Positions 1 to 9,600 of a DNA stretch of 21,966 bases are shown in pieces; positions within the stretch are counted from its first letter, which is position 1; the number at the start of each line of letters is the position of its first letter. The stretch comes from Plantago elongata (lineage: Eukaryota > Streptophyta > Magnoliopsida > Lamiales > Plantaginaceae): contig JAYMSP010002908.1 of the NCBI GenBank assembly GCA_036897095.1, forward strand, positions 1 to 21,966, read 5' to 3'. Made by a program: the position numbers and the translations under genes. The notes below the pieces were generated by a model, which worked only from the letters and a program-made list of their open reading frames with translations, ran no database searches and was not told where the DNA came from.

Positions 1-37
1 TACATTTTCTAACTTGCATGTACTCTTCGTGGTCTAG

Positions 38-232
38 TTCGACAACGAGGAAGGAAGCGGACAATGGTTGGATGAACACTCCATGGTCAGCTCAAAGGGG
101 AGATGTATCTCAGTGAACTGCCATTGGCCATTCTTTCCAGCTGATCGGAAGCTTGTGTTTCTGAATTTGTCTGAGTTGATTTACATGCAACTTTGGATCA
201 TTGGATGTGGTGATATAGATTGAATAGCTAGC
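38..232 (+). other. Possible last exon and 3' UTR of a gene entering from the left
   Basis: An intron-end-like CTAG at 34-37 is followed by sequence less AT-rich than its surroundings. If 38 is an acceptor, all three frames can end a protein. One gives 64 codons starting FDNEEGSGQWLDEHSM and stopping at 230-232. Another gives about 25 residues starting STTRKEADNGWMNTPW and stopping near 115. The third gives a short basic tail containing RGRKR. The incoming phase is outside the window, so the frame cannot be chosen, and I recognise no family. The T/G-rich stretch to about 330 would suit a 3' UTR. It could equally be non-coding. Confidence 0.2.
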
Positions 233-339
233 TATTGTTTAGGAAGAAAAATCCATTGGTGTGTGTTACTGTGAGTGGCAACAAACTGTGTTTTGTGCTT
301 ATAGCCTTATATAGTATGCCAGAAATTCTTTTACATATT

Positions 340-900
340 TAAGTCCAAAGATTTTGGAAAATTAGACTCCCTCGACTATTTATAATAATTTGATTATCGA
401 GTCATTGACAATAAACTCGAACTAAATTGGCCAATCTCTATCTTGATTATTGTGATTCGAATTCAAACTTGAAAGTTTTGCCACTGTTGTTCAGAATCAA
501 CGTCCATGAACAAGATAGTCATCTCAGCCGGACTCATTAAATATCACTAATTTCCCTTCTTATGGTGTTGTTACATAGCAAAATTCGTTCGATAAGATAT
601 ACAATGTGAATTCGATCGCACATTTTGGTCACCAAACCATTCAAATTTGAATTAGATCGGTTAACCTTGAAATATTAGCTACCTTTATATTCATGAACCA
701 AGTTCAAAATTGATTATAAATTTGTAGAACGAATCGAGCTCAATGAATAAGAAAGACTATAGGATCGATTGAGATAGAATTTGAGTGGCCTTTTTCAATT
801 GAAATTGAGTTTCTTTTTACAAAATATTCGATTTGAGTGGGGAAATGTCCACTCCAGCGGTATGGCAAACATGGACTACAACTCCACTCCCACCGGTGCT
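340..900. other. AT-rich intergenic stretch, no gene seen
   Basis: No exon-like block is seen. The stretch has many degenerate copies of short words such as TCGA, GAATCGAG and AATTGAAATT, which is common in decayed plant repeats. No complete element with ends and a target duplication could be drawn. Confidence 0.5.
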
Positions 901-937
901 CCTCGTTAAGGCCATATTTACCACTAATTATTCACTT

Positions 938-1017
938 AGCTTCTCAGCTCCATAAGTTATTTTTGATAAAAAGTTGAACGTGCAACTTTTTGAACAAGCT
1001 AGATGATATGAGAAGCT
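938..1017. repeat. Nested inverted repeat, MITE-like fold-back
   Basis: The outer arms AGCTTCTCA (938-946) and TGAGAAGCT (1009-1017) are exact reverse complements. Inside them, 968-991 is a 24-bp near-palindrome with arms AAAAAGTTG and CAACTTTTT around an ACGT centre. Outward pairing continues weakly with AT-rich words. The shape suits a small non-autonomous hAT- or Mutator-type MITE. No target-site duplication could be assigned, so the family is undecided. Confidence 0.5.
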
Positions 1018-1053
1018 AATAAGTTAACTTATTGACTAAAAATAAGTCACTGA

Positions 1054-1220
1054 CCAGTAACCTTTTCTGCCAGTTTTACTAAACCGTGCATAAATATCAC
1101 TAAAAGTCAAACTAGCTGGTTTGAGAATCTAATAATTTAAATTGTTCGAAAAAAAAGTCCACCTAACCAGCTACCTTTTCCGTTAGTTTTGTTAAACCGA
1201 GCATAAATATCACTAACACT
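1054..1220. repeat. Diverged direct repeat, two units 113 bp apart
   Basis: The block at 1054-1108 recurs at 1167-1220. Shared words include CCAG, ACCTTTTC, AGTTTT, TAAACCG and GCATAAATATCACTAA. A third shorter piece with TAGTTTTGTTAAACCGA starts near 1230. It adjoins the fold-back at 938-1017 and may belong to the same decayed element. Confidence 0.55.
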
Positions 1221-1299
1221 TAATTAACCGTAGTTTTGTTAAACCGAACCGTAGCGCCAAACATTTCCAACCCACTAAAACACACTAAACTAGATTGAC

Positions 1300-2300
1300 T
1301 GTATCAAAAGCACATCAATGGAGTGATAATCTACTGGAGAAGAAGAACCAATAGCCAGTATCTTCCATCAAATCGAGTCTCTTCTCGGTTTTCAGTAATT
1401 CTGAAAATTAGGGCAGATAGGCTTTGATAGTTAGCTGATTGTAGCTGGATCGTGAACTATTACCGATTTTACAAACATAAATTCAGTGATTCTGCTTCAG
1501 GAACGATACAATCAGTTTGCGATTATCGTTGGCAAACACTTACTAATCAAGAGCAATGGTCTATTGCGGATAGGATTCGGTTGTGCGATGATCATTTTCT
1601 TAGCTGATTGAATCTTAGTGATTATCTATATCATTTGACTTGATGTTTCTAGGTTATTTACCTCGAATCGCGGTTCCGATATGTTATTTTTGCCTCTTCT
1701 AGTTGTATGGTTATAGTTTCCTTGTGGTTGTGGTAACACTTAGGTGTATATTTACAGAAAATTGAATCTAAGAGGCGGAATGCCGAAGGTCTGCGACTGG
1801 ATGTGTTCTGTGAGTAACTGAAATTCTTAAAATATTGGTGGAATTATGTATTGCCTGAATGAAGCCACTAGAGCAAGACTTGTGACATACATATATATAA
1901 TTAAGATTACGAATGCCCGTCCACAAATCAAAAATAAATGAAAACTTGCAACACAAAGAGTTAAAAACACCTTTTAAAATTCCACAATCTTCTTGAAATA
2001 AATGCATGCCTTCATTATATAGATTACTACTTGAAATTCTTTTCCACTGTGATTGTAAAGCAATTTGAACATAATTTTCATAAAATAGTGTCTTTCGCAA
2101 AAGAAAAAGGGAGTTATTTTTGGAATACATACCTTGATGTGCATTCTCTAGTCCGCTTGTGATTGTATCTCCAATTGTTAACTTGACCACCAACTGACCT
2201 TTGCATCGGTAGTTTTTTATTTAAAAAATTTCAACACGTAACCGGCCCGTAATACTTCCCTTTTAATGTTTTCGGTAATTTAGGCCCGGCAAAATCGTTT
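1300..2300. other. Intergenic, no supported gene
   Basis: Only one longer open frame is present (minus strand, 1768-2193). Its composition is Cys/Ser/Ile-rich and unlike any family I know, with no splice context. The stretch is otherwise AT-rich, with short TATATA runs near 1890. Confidence 0.5.
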
Positions 2301-2315
2301 TAGTGTGGGGAAACT

Positions 2316-2391
2316 TGGGCCAACAAGCAGTGGTGTATGCTTGCTAAGTGGGCCATAGAAGAAACTAATTAGTTATGTCCGAATGAGCCCA
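2316..2391 (+). promoter_or_regulatory. Cluster of site II (TGGGCY) promoter boxes
   Basis: TGGGCC occurs at 2316-2321 and 2349-2354, and AGCCCA (reverse complement of TGGGCT) at 2386-2391. They lie about 110-185 bp upstream of the ATG at 2499. Other GGCCC-type words lie at about 2243-2290. Site II boxes are bound by TCP factors and are enriched in plant promoters of ribosomal-protein, ribosome-biogenesis and other growth-linked genes. This suits the very basic, possibly nucleolar product downstream. The motif matches are seen; their use is inferred. Confidence 0.6.
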
Positions 2392-2498
2392 ATAGAGAAG
2401 ACAGACATACCGGCCTGTATCTAATTTCTGGGATCTGGTAACGTAAATACAGAGCAAAACAAATTAGGTCAGACAGCAGCAGGCAGATATTGATTTGA

Positions 2499-3757
2499 AT
2501 GGCGGTTTTCAACGTAGTGCAGAAGCGGCGTAGAGCAGCAATTGCTGAGCGGAAGAGACAGGTTCACGGAGACCCTGTCAGTGGGAAACTGCATCTAAGA
2601 CAACAGCCTCTTTCGGTTTCAGGCAAGCGCAAACGCAAGCTCGAGAAAAAATGGCGAAGGGTAAGTACAATTAATCCATTTTGTACCTATCTTTTACTAA
2701 TTAAACTATATACTTACTGTCTGCCGTTTTAAATTTTGTGATTTAGGAGCAAAAGGAGGCTGTGAAAAAGGGTCTCATTACCATGGGAGACATAGAAATG
2801 GCTGCTGCTGATTCTTCTGCTGCTGTTGGTAATGAATTAAGTAATATCTACACGCATAGCTTACTAACTCAATTAAGTTACACTAATACATAGTTGAACT
2901 GCAGTTGCTGCCCTTAAATCTTATGATTCCGGACTTTGTAATATAGACAGAGCTTTCAATGCAACTAGCTAAGTGATTATTCAATAAGGAGGTGAAATTA
3001 GAGATAGATGTTAAAATGGTCCTAACTCTGTTTCCCCAGATCATCTAAAAACAACTCCAGTAATTGTGTACAATTAAATATATTGCTTTCTGCCAGAATC
3101 GGTAGAATTGTGAAATTAAGCTAGAAAAGTTTACTTCTAATTTGGGGATAAACTTCTCTCTGCGTAATAGGAGAAGCCCCAAAAATCTTCTAATAGAGCC
3201 CCTTTCTTTCCATGGCATGTTCGTTCACTTCTGTTGATGGGTTGGTGTAGACTTCTCTCTAGTACTTAGTACTGTAATATTCGTGGTAGGACTAGTTGCT
3301 GATTAATGTATCCAATCAAAATTGGATGGGAGTAACTATATACGCTTCACATTTGTTTTCTTCAAGTGTCGGATTACCTCTATAGTCATAACTTCTGTGG
3401 AGATGTGAGTACTCTACTCCTGAAAAATCATTCTGGATTGTAAAATGCAAAATGTCTCTTTAGTTTCCATAATTCAGTAATCTACGATTCTGTACTTGTG
3501 TTTTTCATGAAGCAAGCCTTTTGATTTCAGGAACATCGTCTGATAACAATGACAGTAAACTAACACCTCTTCGATTTCCAATGAAGAGAAGCTCCAAGTT
3601 TCGACTTAAGCAACGGAACAAGAAGCAGAAGAAAACAGGTTGGTGCTCGCCTTCCTCCATATGCTTGCAGTTTTGTTATTTGCTTAGAGACATTAATTTG
3701 CTTATTCTTCCTACAGGTAAGAAGAAAGGAGCTTCTGCTGATGCCATGGTGGAATAA
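2499..3757 (+). CDS. Small highly basic protein, possibly nucleolar (C11orf98-like)
   Basis: Four exons join in frame to 130 residues: 2499-2660, 2747-2828, 3531-3638 and 3717-3757, with GTAAGT, GT, GT donors and TTAG, TCAG, ACAG acceptors. The ATG opens the first exon frame and the stop is TAA at 3755-3757. Residues 9-20 are Arg/Lys-rich (QKRRRAAIAERKR). A core at about 41-66 (SGKRKRKLEKKWRREQKEAVKKG) is followed by an acidic/Ala stretch. A second basic cluster spans about 99-122 (MKRSSKFRLKQRNKKQKK, GKKK). These look like nuclear or nucleolar targeting signals. The spacing of an SGKxxRKL motif before a Gln/Lys helix recalls the small eukaryotic C11orf98 family from memory, but the match is short and unproved. 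No catalytic motif is visible. Site II boxes upstream suggest growth-linked expression. Intron 2 is long (702 bp); intron 3 is 78 nt and open. Confidence 0.75.
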
Positions 3758-4130
3758 ATTGCAAGACCTGTATTTCAAAAAGCCTGTATTTTTCACCTAG
3801 TTAATGCTATCCTGAATATTTGTGTTTTATCATCACCCAGATTGCCCTATCCTCATAAAGAGTTGCCATTCATAGTTCCTTGTATTCCTTTATTATTAAC
3901 AATCATTTTTGTCTATGTAAAATTTAGGCCTTGAGTGGACTTGAATTGAGTTTTGCCAAAGTGTGTTTGGCATCAGATTCAAATAGGGAGAAAAGAATTT
4001 GTTGCTACCGTAGCCACATTTTGAGATTTGTAGGCTACTGCAAAAATACAATAATTGCATCAAAATCATCTCACTTCAATACAGTGAACAATTACTCATA
4101 TTGCTATAGATTTTTTGGAAAAAGAATTAC
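3758..4130 (+). other. 3' UTR and downstream intergenic sequence
   Basis: An AATAAA hexamer at 3753-3758 overlaps the stop codon, and T-rich sequence with TTATTATTAA follows to about 3905, so the transcript probably ends within this stretch. From about 3920 onward the sequence holds GTGTTTGGCATCAGATT, a word typical of plant transposon ends, but no element could be delimited. Confidence 0.4.
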
Positions 4131-4335
4131 TCATATGTAGCTAGAGCAATTCATCAGAATTGTGTACAACATTGCAAAAAGATCGATGCGGCGGTGAGGA
4201 TAAACACTTAATCGAGGTCGTGAGAGGTGGAGGAAGGGCGGTGAGGTGAATGGAGGCGCACGAGAGGTAGAGGGAGGCGGCGGAATGGATTGTGGCACGA
4301 ATGTCAATATACTGGAGTAGAATTCCGATCTAACA

Positions 4336-4700
4336 ACAAGAGGTGGAGGGTGGGTGCGAGATGGAGGAGGCAACACACGAGTGGTGGAGGGAGGCGGAGA
4401 GGAGCCCAGAGGTAGAGGGAGGTGATGTGGAGGTGGAGCACGGGCGCGAGATGGAGGAGGTAGCGCACGAGTGGTGGAGGGAGGCGGAGAGGAGCCCAGA
4501 GGTAGAGGGAGGCAATGTGGTGGTGGAGGGCAGGCGCGATATGGAGGAGGCAGCGCACGAGTGGTGTAGGGAGGCGGAGAGGAGCCCAGAGGTAGAGGGA
4601 GGCGATGTGGTGGTGGAGGGCGGGCGCGAGATGGAGGAGGCAATGCGAGTGGTGGAGGGAGGCGGAGAGGAGCTCAAAGGTGGTTGGAGGCGACGTGGTG
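4336..4700. repeat. 90-bp purine-rich minisatellite, about 3.5-4 units
   Basis: Near-identical units begin with GTGGTGGAGGGAGGCGGAGA at 4381, 4471, 4561 and 4649, and a partial unit precedes 4381. Periods are 90, 90 and 88 bp. The plus strand is almost all G and A, with few substitutions between units. A period divisible by three keeps several frames open on both strands. One is a 122-codon Glu/Gly-rich frame on plus (4343-4711) and another a 170-codon Pro-rich frame on minus (4131-4643). These frames have the look of a by-product, not of selected proteins. GGNGG-rich DNA of this kind can adopt unusual structure. Confidence 0.9.
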
Positions 4701-4733
4701 GTGGAGGGTGATAGGAGGTGGAGGAGAGATTTT

Positions 4734-4984
4734 TAGGGCTGGGTTGAAATTTGAGATAGAGGAGAGACTTTGGAGGCTAGGGTTTTGAAGGTATGTTGAG
4801 AGAAAATACTTGTTTAGTCTCTCAAAATCGGTCTTCGGTCCAACACGTGATTTTTCGGTCTTTGGCCCGGATCGGACCGAGGATCAAATTTTTTAAATAT
4901 TAAGGACCGAAGATCGGACCTAATCGGGTTAATGTCGGCTCGATGCCCGATTTTTTGGTCCGGTCTCATTTCTGCTCAGTCCTA
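4734..4984. mobile_element. Possible non-autonomous hAT-type element or end
   Basis: Read from 4984 on the minus strand, the sequence starts TAGGACTGAGCAGAAAT and continues into GACCGG-rich sequence. At 4734 on plus it reads TAGGGCTGGGTTGAAAT, which matches at 13 of 17 positions, so the two could be terminal inverted repeats of a roughly 250-bp element. Internal subterminal words pair as well: GGTCTTCGGTCC (4830-4841) with GGACCGAAGATC (4904-4915). TAGGGCTGGGCA-type ends are familiar from plant hAT elements. However, the 8 bp outside each end (GAGATTTT and ATTGTAGA) do not match, so the left end may be wrong or the element degraded. Confidence 0.4.
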
Positions 4985-5099
4985 ATTGTAGATTATTCAA
5001 TTCAATTGCATTACAATCGAGCTTTTTAAAAAATAGTAGTAAAATAAGGATGAAGATGGGTGTCAGATCAGCTTCCCAAACACAGTAGTAAGATAAAGG

Positions 5100-5505
5100 T
5101 TATTCTGGAATATAATTTTATTTTATTATAATTTTATCAATTATTCACGATTTCATTCAATAATATTTACTTCGATTATTCTGGAATATAATTTTATTAT
5201 TATAATTTTATATCATCTTAATAAATAAAAATATTATTCCATATACAAATACTACCAAACAATTTATTACATAATTAAAATAATCATATCATTCTAACAA
5301 CCTTAAATATCAATAATTAACCACTCCAATAATCAAACATACTTTATCAAATTCCAATACCAATCGTATCATACTTACACCAATCATTTATATCTTACAC
5401 AACATATATAACAAACTTACAATACCCTATCCAATTATAATTCTATAGTCACTATTCATCCATTCAAATTTATTCAACTTCAATTTTATACCAAACAGTC
5501 ACTTA
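5100..5505 (-). repeat. AT-rich dispersed repeat, related to a copy near 21 kb
   Basis: The block 5394-5436 matches the reverse complement of 21039-21081 at 39 of 43 positions. The word TTGGTATAAAATTG (minus strand, 5494 to 5481) recurs at 21024-21037. The two words are 44 bp further apart here. Within this element a TTATTCTGGAATATAATTTT word is directly repeated at 5100 and 5176. The composition, nearly all A and T, and the outer CTGTTTGG word suggest a MITE, but no target duplication was found. Confidence 0.55.
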
Positions 5506-5509
5506 GAGT

Positions 5510-6350
5510 TTAAACATTGATACTTTTCCCTTGTGCTTAATCAAGATGGAAATATAACCATGGTCAGTTATCATTTACAGATATCACCTAAACATCCGTG
5601 TAATCTTTTTTCACTTAAATATTTGTTTGCTAAAAAACTACACTACCTATATAAAGCTGGACGATAATTGATTAGCATAATGGGAGAATGAACTTGGTGC
5701 ATATCTTTACTTTATGATTTTTTGTTCATCCATAAGTTGTTCAAGGTTAATCCCATCACGAACAAGTAGCATGCTACCCTTTTGTGCTGCATCTTTGTCT
5801 ACTTGTTATATCATCGACAATTCAATACCTGAATTGAGAAAGAGTTGAATGACTATTGAACTGGGATGACTCAGCTCAAATTCCAAACAAACAGTACATA
5901 TATATTGATCATGGTTTAGTCTTGATCTTGCCTAATTGGGTGAAGAGTGGGGTATTCAAGCAGTAGAGAATCCGCACCCGCACCAGTGCTTAACACTTAC
6001 AAATGGGTTTGCTTGGCTCGTTACATGCTATTGTGACCTGAAATATAAATTATTCCCTCTTTTATAGTACAAATTAATGACACATTTAATTGTGTATGCA
6101 TAATGTACCTAGATTAGGGTAAGTAATGGTTGTATAATTTACACTAAATATAAATGTAATAATTTATATTGATACATATTTTTGATATATAAAAGAAGTA
6201 TTAATTAGAGAAAAAAGATAGCAGCGGCGAAGCAATCTGCTGCAGGTGCTGCAGAGCCGAGTTCTGAATTCTGATCTAGCTAAAATTAACACTAAGCTAG
6301 TTAGCTCCAGATGAAACACGAATGAATAGAGTAGAGCTCCAAACAATCAA
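5510..6350. other. Intergenic, with one weak coding-like fragment
   Basis: No full gene is seen. On the minus strand, about 5804 down to 5709, a frame of 31 codons reads DKDAAQKGSMLLVRDGI, then NLEQLMDEQKIIK and a TAA stop. It is hydrophilic and less AT-rich than its surroundings, like a last exon or a decayed gene piece. A run this short can occur by chance and I recognise no family. The rest is AT-rich. Confidence 0.25.
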
Positions 6351-6352
6351 AT

Positions 6353-6358
6353 TTTATT
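6353..6358 (-). terminator. Candidate poly(A) signal of the 4CL gene
   Basis: TTTATT on plus is AATAAA on the coding strand, about 270 nt past the 4CL stop. Further AATAAA-like words at 6460-6480 lie closer, so the true site is uncertain. Confidence 0.35.
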
Positions 6359-6626
6359 ATTGGGACAGTACACACCTTGTTCGATCAATACATATAGTGA
6401 TACATGGGGAGCTCAGCTAGCTAGCTAATAGATCGAACATGCATGTCCACTGGAGTAGCATAATAAATTAAAATAAATAAATATGTATAATTACGTACGT
6501 ACATACAGACGTGGAAAATCAGGACCTATAAGTACATCAGTACTGAAGTACTATTTCTTAAGATGCTATATCATACCATATTATATATATATATAGGGAT
6601 TTTTTTGAAAGAGAACTGATGTAGAG

Positions 6627-9600
6627 CTAGGAGTATGCTGCGGATGCCAGTTTGGCTCTCAAATCCTTCCTTAAAATTTTACCAGCTGGGGATTTCGGGA
6701 TTGCATGAACAAAGTATACTGAGTGCAACCTCTTGTAAAAAACTACCTGCAGTGGAATGTTCCAAACATATATATTGGTCTCTTGATCCGTATTTAATTT
6801 GATTCTCATTTAACCATATAACTTGGGTACCAATTAATTGACATGAATCCATAATGTAACTAACTAGTACCTGTTTGGCAATGAAGTCTTTGACAGCTTC
6901 TTCGGTGAGTTCAAATCCATTTGATCGGACCACAAATGCAACAGGAACTTCCCCAGCAGCCTCATCAATTTTACTGCATATACAATACACATAAATATAT
7001 ATATGCATCCCGTTAGTACAATGTTCATACATCGATCCATAAGTCAAAGTGCAAGTGATCACTTATCAATGATTAATATGTTGATTGATTTGTCAAATCA
7101 AATACTGATACTTTTGGAAATTAACAACTTACGGTACAACAGCAGCATCAGCTATATTAGGGTGGCTAACAAGAAGTGCCTCTAGCTCCGCAGGTGGTAC
7201 CTGCATTGCATATACATATATAATTTAAAGATCAGAAAGCAGCTAGCTGGATAATCATAAATCATAATCAATTAATTTTCACACTCATACATTATGCATA
7301 TATAACAGACACAGTATATATAGAAAAGCTCGCATCTGTGCTAAATTGTGACATAAGTAGAACATAATCATTTCAATGAAACAATGTACGGTTGTTATGA
7401 TTCGGATGGATCCTTTTCTTTTGTAATGTTTGCCGCATGAGCATATCTTGTGCTTGCGTTTTTATTAATGAAATTTAGTCGATTAAAAAAAAAAAGAAAC
7501 AATGTACATCCAGTCCAGAAGTGATTCTCGTTATAAAAAAAATTAAACACTATATATAAATCATGAACATGAAAGCGTTTGTAGTGTAGCTAATTTAGCA
7601 GGTTCTAGTACTATATATCCCTGTTACCTGAAATCCTTTGAACTTGATGAGCTCTTTGACTCTGTCGACAATAAAAACATCATCGTCGTCATCAACAAAC
7701 CCAATGTCACCCGTATGCAGCCACCCATCCACATCAATTGTTCTCGCGGTCGCCTCAGCATCATTTAAGTAACCTATTTATATTTAAAATTTGTATGAAT
7801 AACTAGCTAGCTTATTTTAATCGGTAAAGTCTTTAAATGAATAATCATATAGTATATGGTAATCTAGTACGAAATAAAGACAGAAATATATATACCTTTC
7901 ATGATCTGAGGTCCACGGATGCAAATTTCACCAGGTTGATTGCGGGGGAGGGAGCAACCAGTGTCAGGGTCTATGACTTTGAGCTCAGCGTTGCGTACCA
8001 CGTTTCCACATGAGCCCGACTTTGTTGGTAATGGCTGCTTTGCAAATGACGGTGACATCGATAGTACCGGCCCTGCCTCAGTCATGCCATACCCCTACTC
8101 ACACAAAATAAATGTCACTCAATACCTTCAAAAAATCAAAAACTAACCTACTTTCGCACCTGTTAGGATTTTAATTTGCCTGGGCGGACAAAGTACCATG
8201 AGACGAGACGGATTTGTGCCAGTGAACTAATTAATATTTCATATTGAGTATATATATGTTTGATCTTAATTTAAAATGTCCCCTAAAAAGAAATCTTAAT
8301 TTAAAATGATTTTATGGATTAAAAAAGAGGAAAATGAAAAGAAAATGAGACATAAAAATAAAGAGAGTGTAGGTGAAAATAGTCGTCGAGTAGTTGGCAT
8401 GTGCGTTCTATATGGAGTCAGCTCAGATGGCATATACGCATAACGAAACCTACCCACTGGTTTTTTCTTTTTCTTTCTTTCTTTCATTTTTCCCTATTAA
8501 AATGGAAGTCAAATCTTGGTAACTTGGTTTTGAGTTTTGACTTTAAATGATACGAAAACTTATTGAGAACCTTTTAATATTCCTCGTTATTGACCACTTT
8601 TTGGTATGGTATATCAGTATGGAACAGACAACACAATACAAAATGGCACGAAAGTAGGAGGAGCATTATATTAAACTAGCTAGGTAAATTAGTACCTGTC
8701 CAAAAACTGCCTGAGGCAAGCGGGTCAGGAGTGCCCCTTCCAGCTCCTTCCCGAGTGGGGCGGCTCCAGACAGTACTAACCTAATGGAGCTGAGGTCAAA
8801 CTTATCAACCATCGGATTCTTGGCCAATGCCAGAACTAATGGCGGCACAACTGCAGCTACAGACACCCGATGCTTCTGTATGAGCTCCAGCAACGATCCA
8901 ATCTCGAATTTGTGCATCAGCAGAACAGCCGCCCCTGCCCTTAGTGAGCAGAGAAGGACAGAGTTTAATGAGTATATGTGAAACAATGGTAGCACACAGA
9001 GCACGACGTCGTCCTCTGTCAGGTAGAGGTTAGGATTCTCCCCATCCACCTGCTGAGCAACACTGGTGATGAGGCTTTTGTGCGTCAAAATCACACCTTT
9101 GGGTAGCCCTGTTGTCCCCGAGGAAAAGGGTAGTGCAACAGCGCCATTGGGGTCTACTTCAACGTATGGGGCATCGGATTCATTGGCTTCCGAGAGGACC
9201 GAGAAATGATGGCAACCTTGTGGAGGATCGTCGATAGTGATTATGGAAATGGAACGGTCCTCGATACCTAATCTGAAATGGAGCAAAATTTCAGAGTAAA
9301 ATCAAGAATGTAGCTAGGGATGAAAACAAATTATATTTTTTATTCCCTCTGGTTCAATCCAAGTTAAAGTAAGTATCCCACCCAGATTAAAGTTATTGTT
9401 AGAATTGGGGGAAACAATAAAAAAATATTCTATATATAGCATAGGAAGGGCCAAAATTGATTTGTGATTTTTTTTATAGTTAGCAACAGTAACTTTGCTA
9501 CAGAATGGTTGCCGCGCGCCAAAAGTTGAGAATGAATTCTTCAATCTATCTACAGTGAGTGCCTAAATTAATTTCTAGAAGTGTCATTCTGATCCGATCA

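Noticed and set aside
1768..2193. 141-codon minus-strand open frame
   Set aside because: No family resemblance, no coding-like composition, no promoter or splice context; long frames of this size occur by chance in both strands of this window.
4131..4643. Pro-rich 170-codon frame as an extensin-like gene
   Set aside because: It is produced by the 90-bp repeat being divisible by three; it lacks a signal peptide and Ser-Pro(4) or Tyr motifs of extensins.
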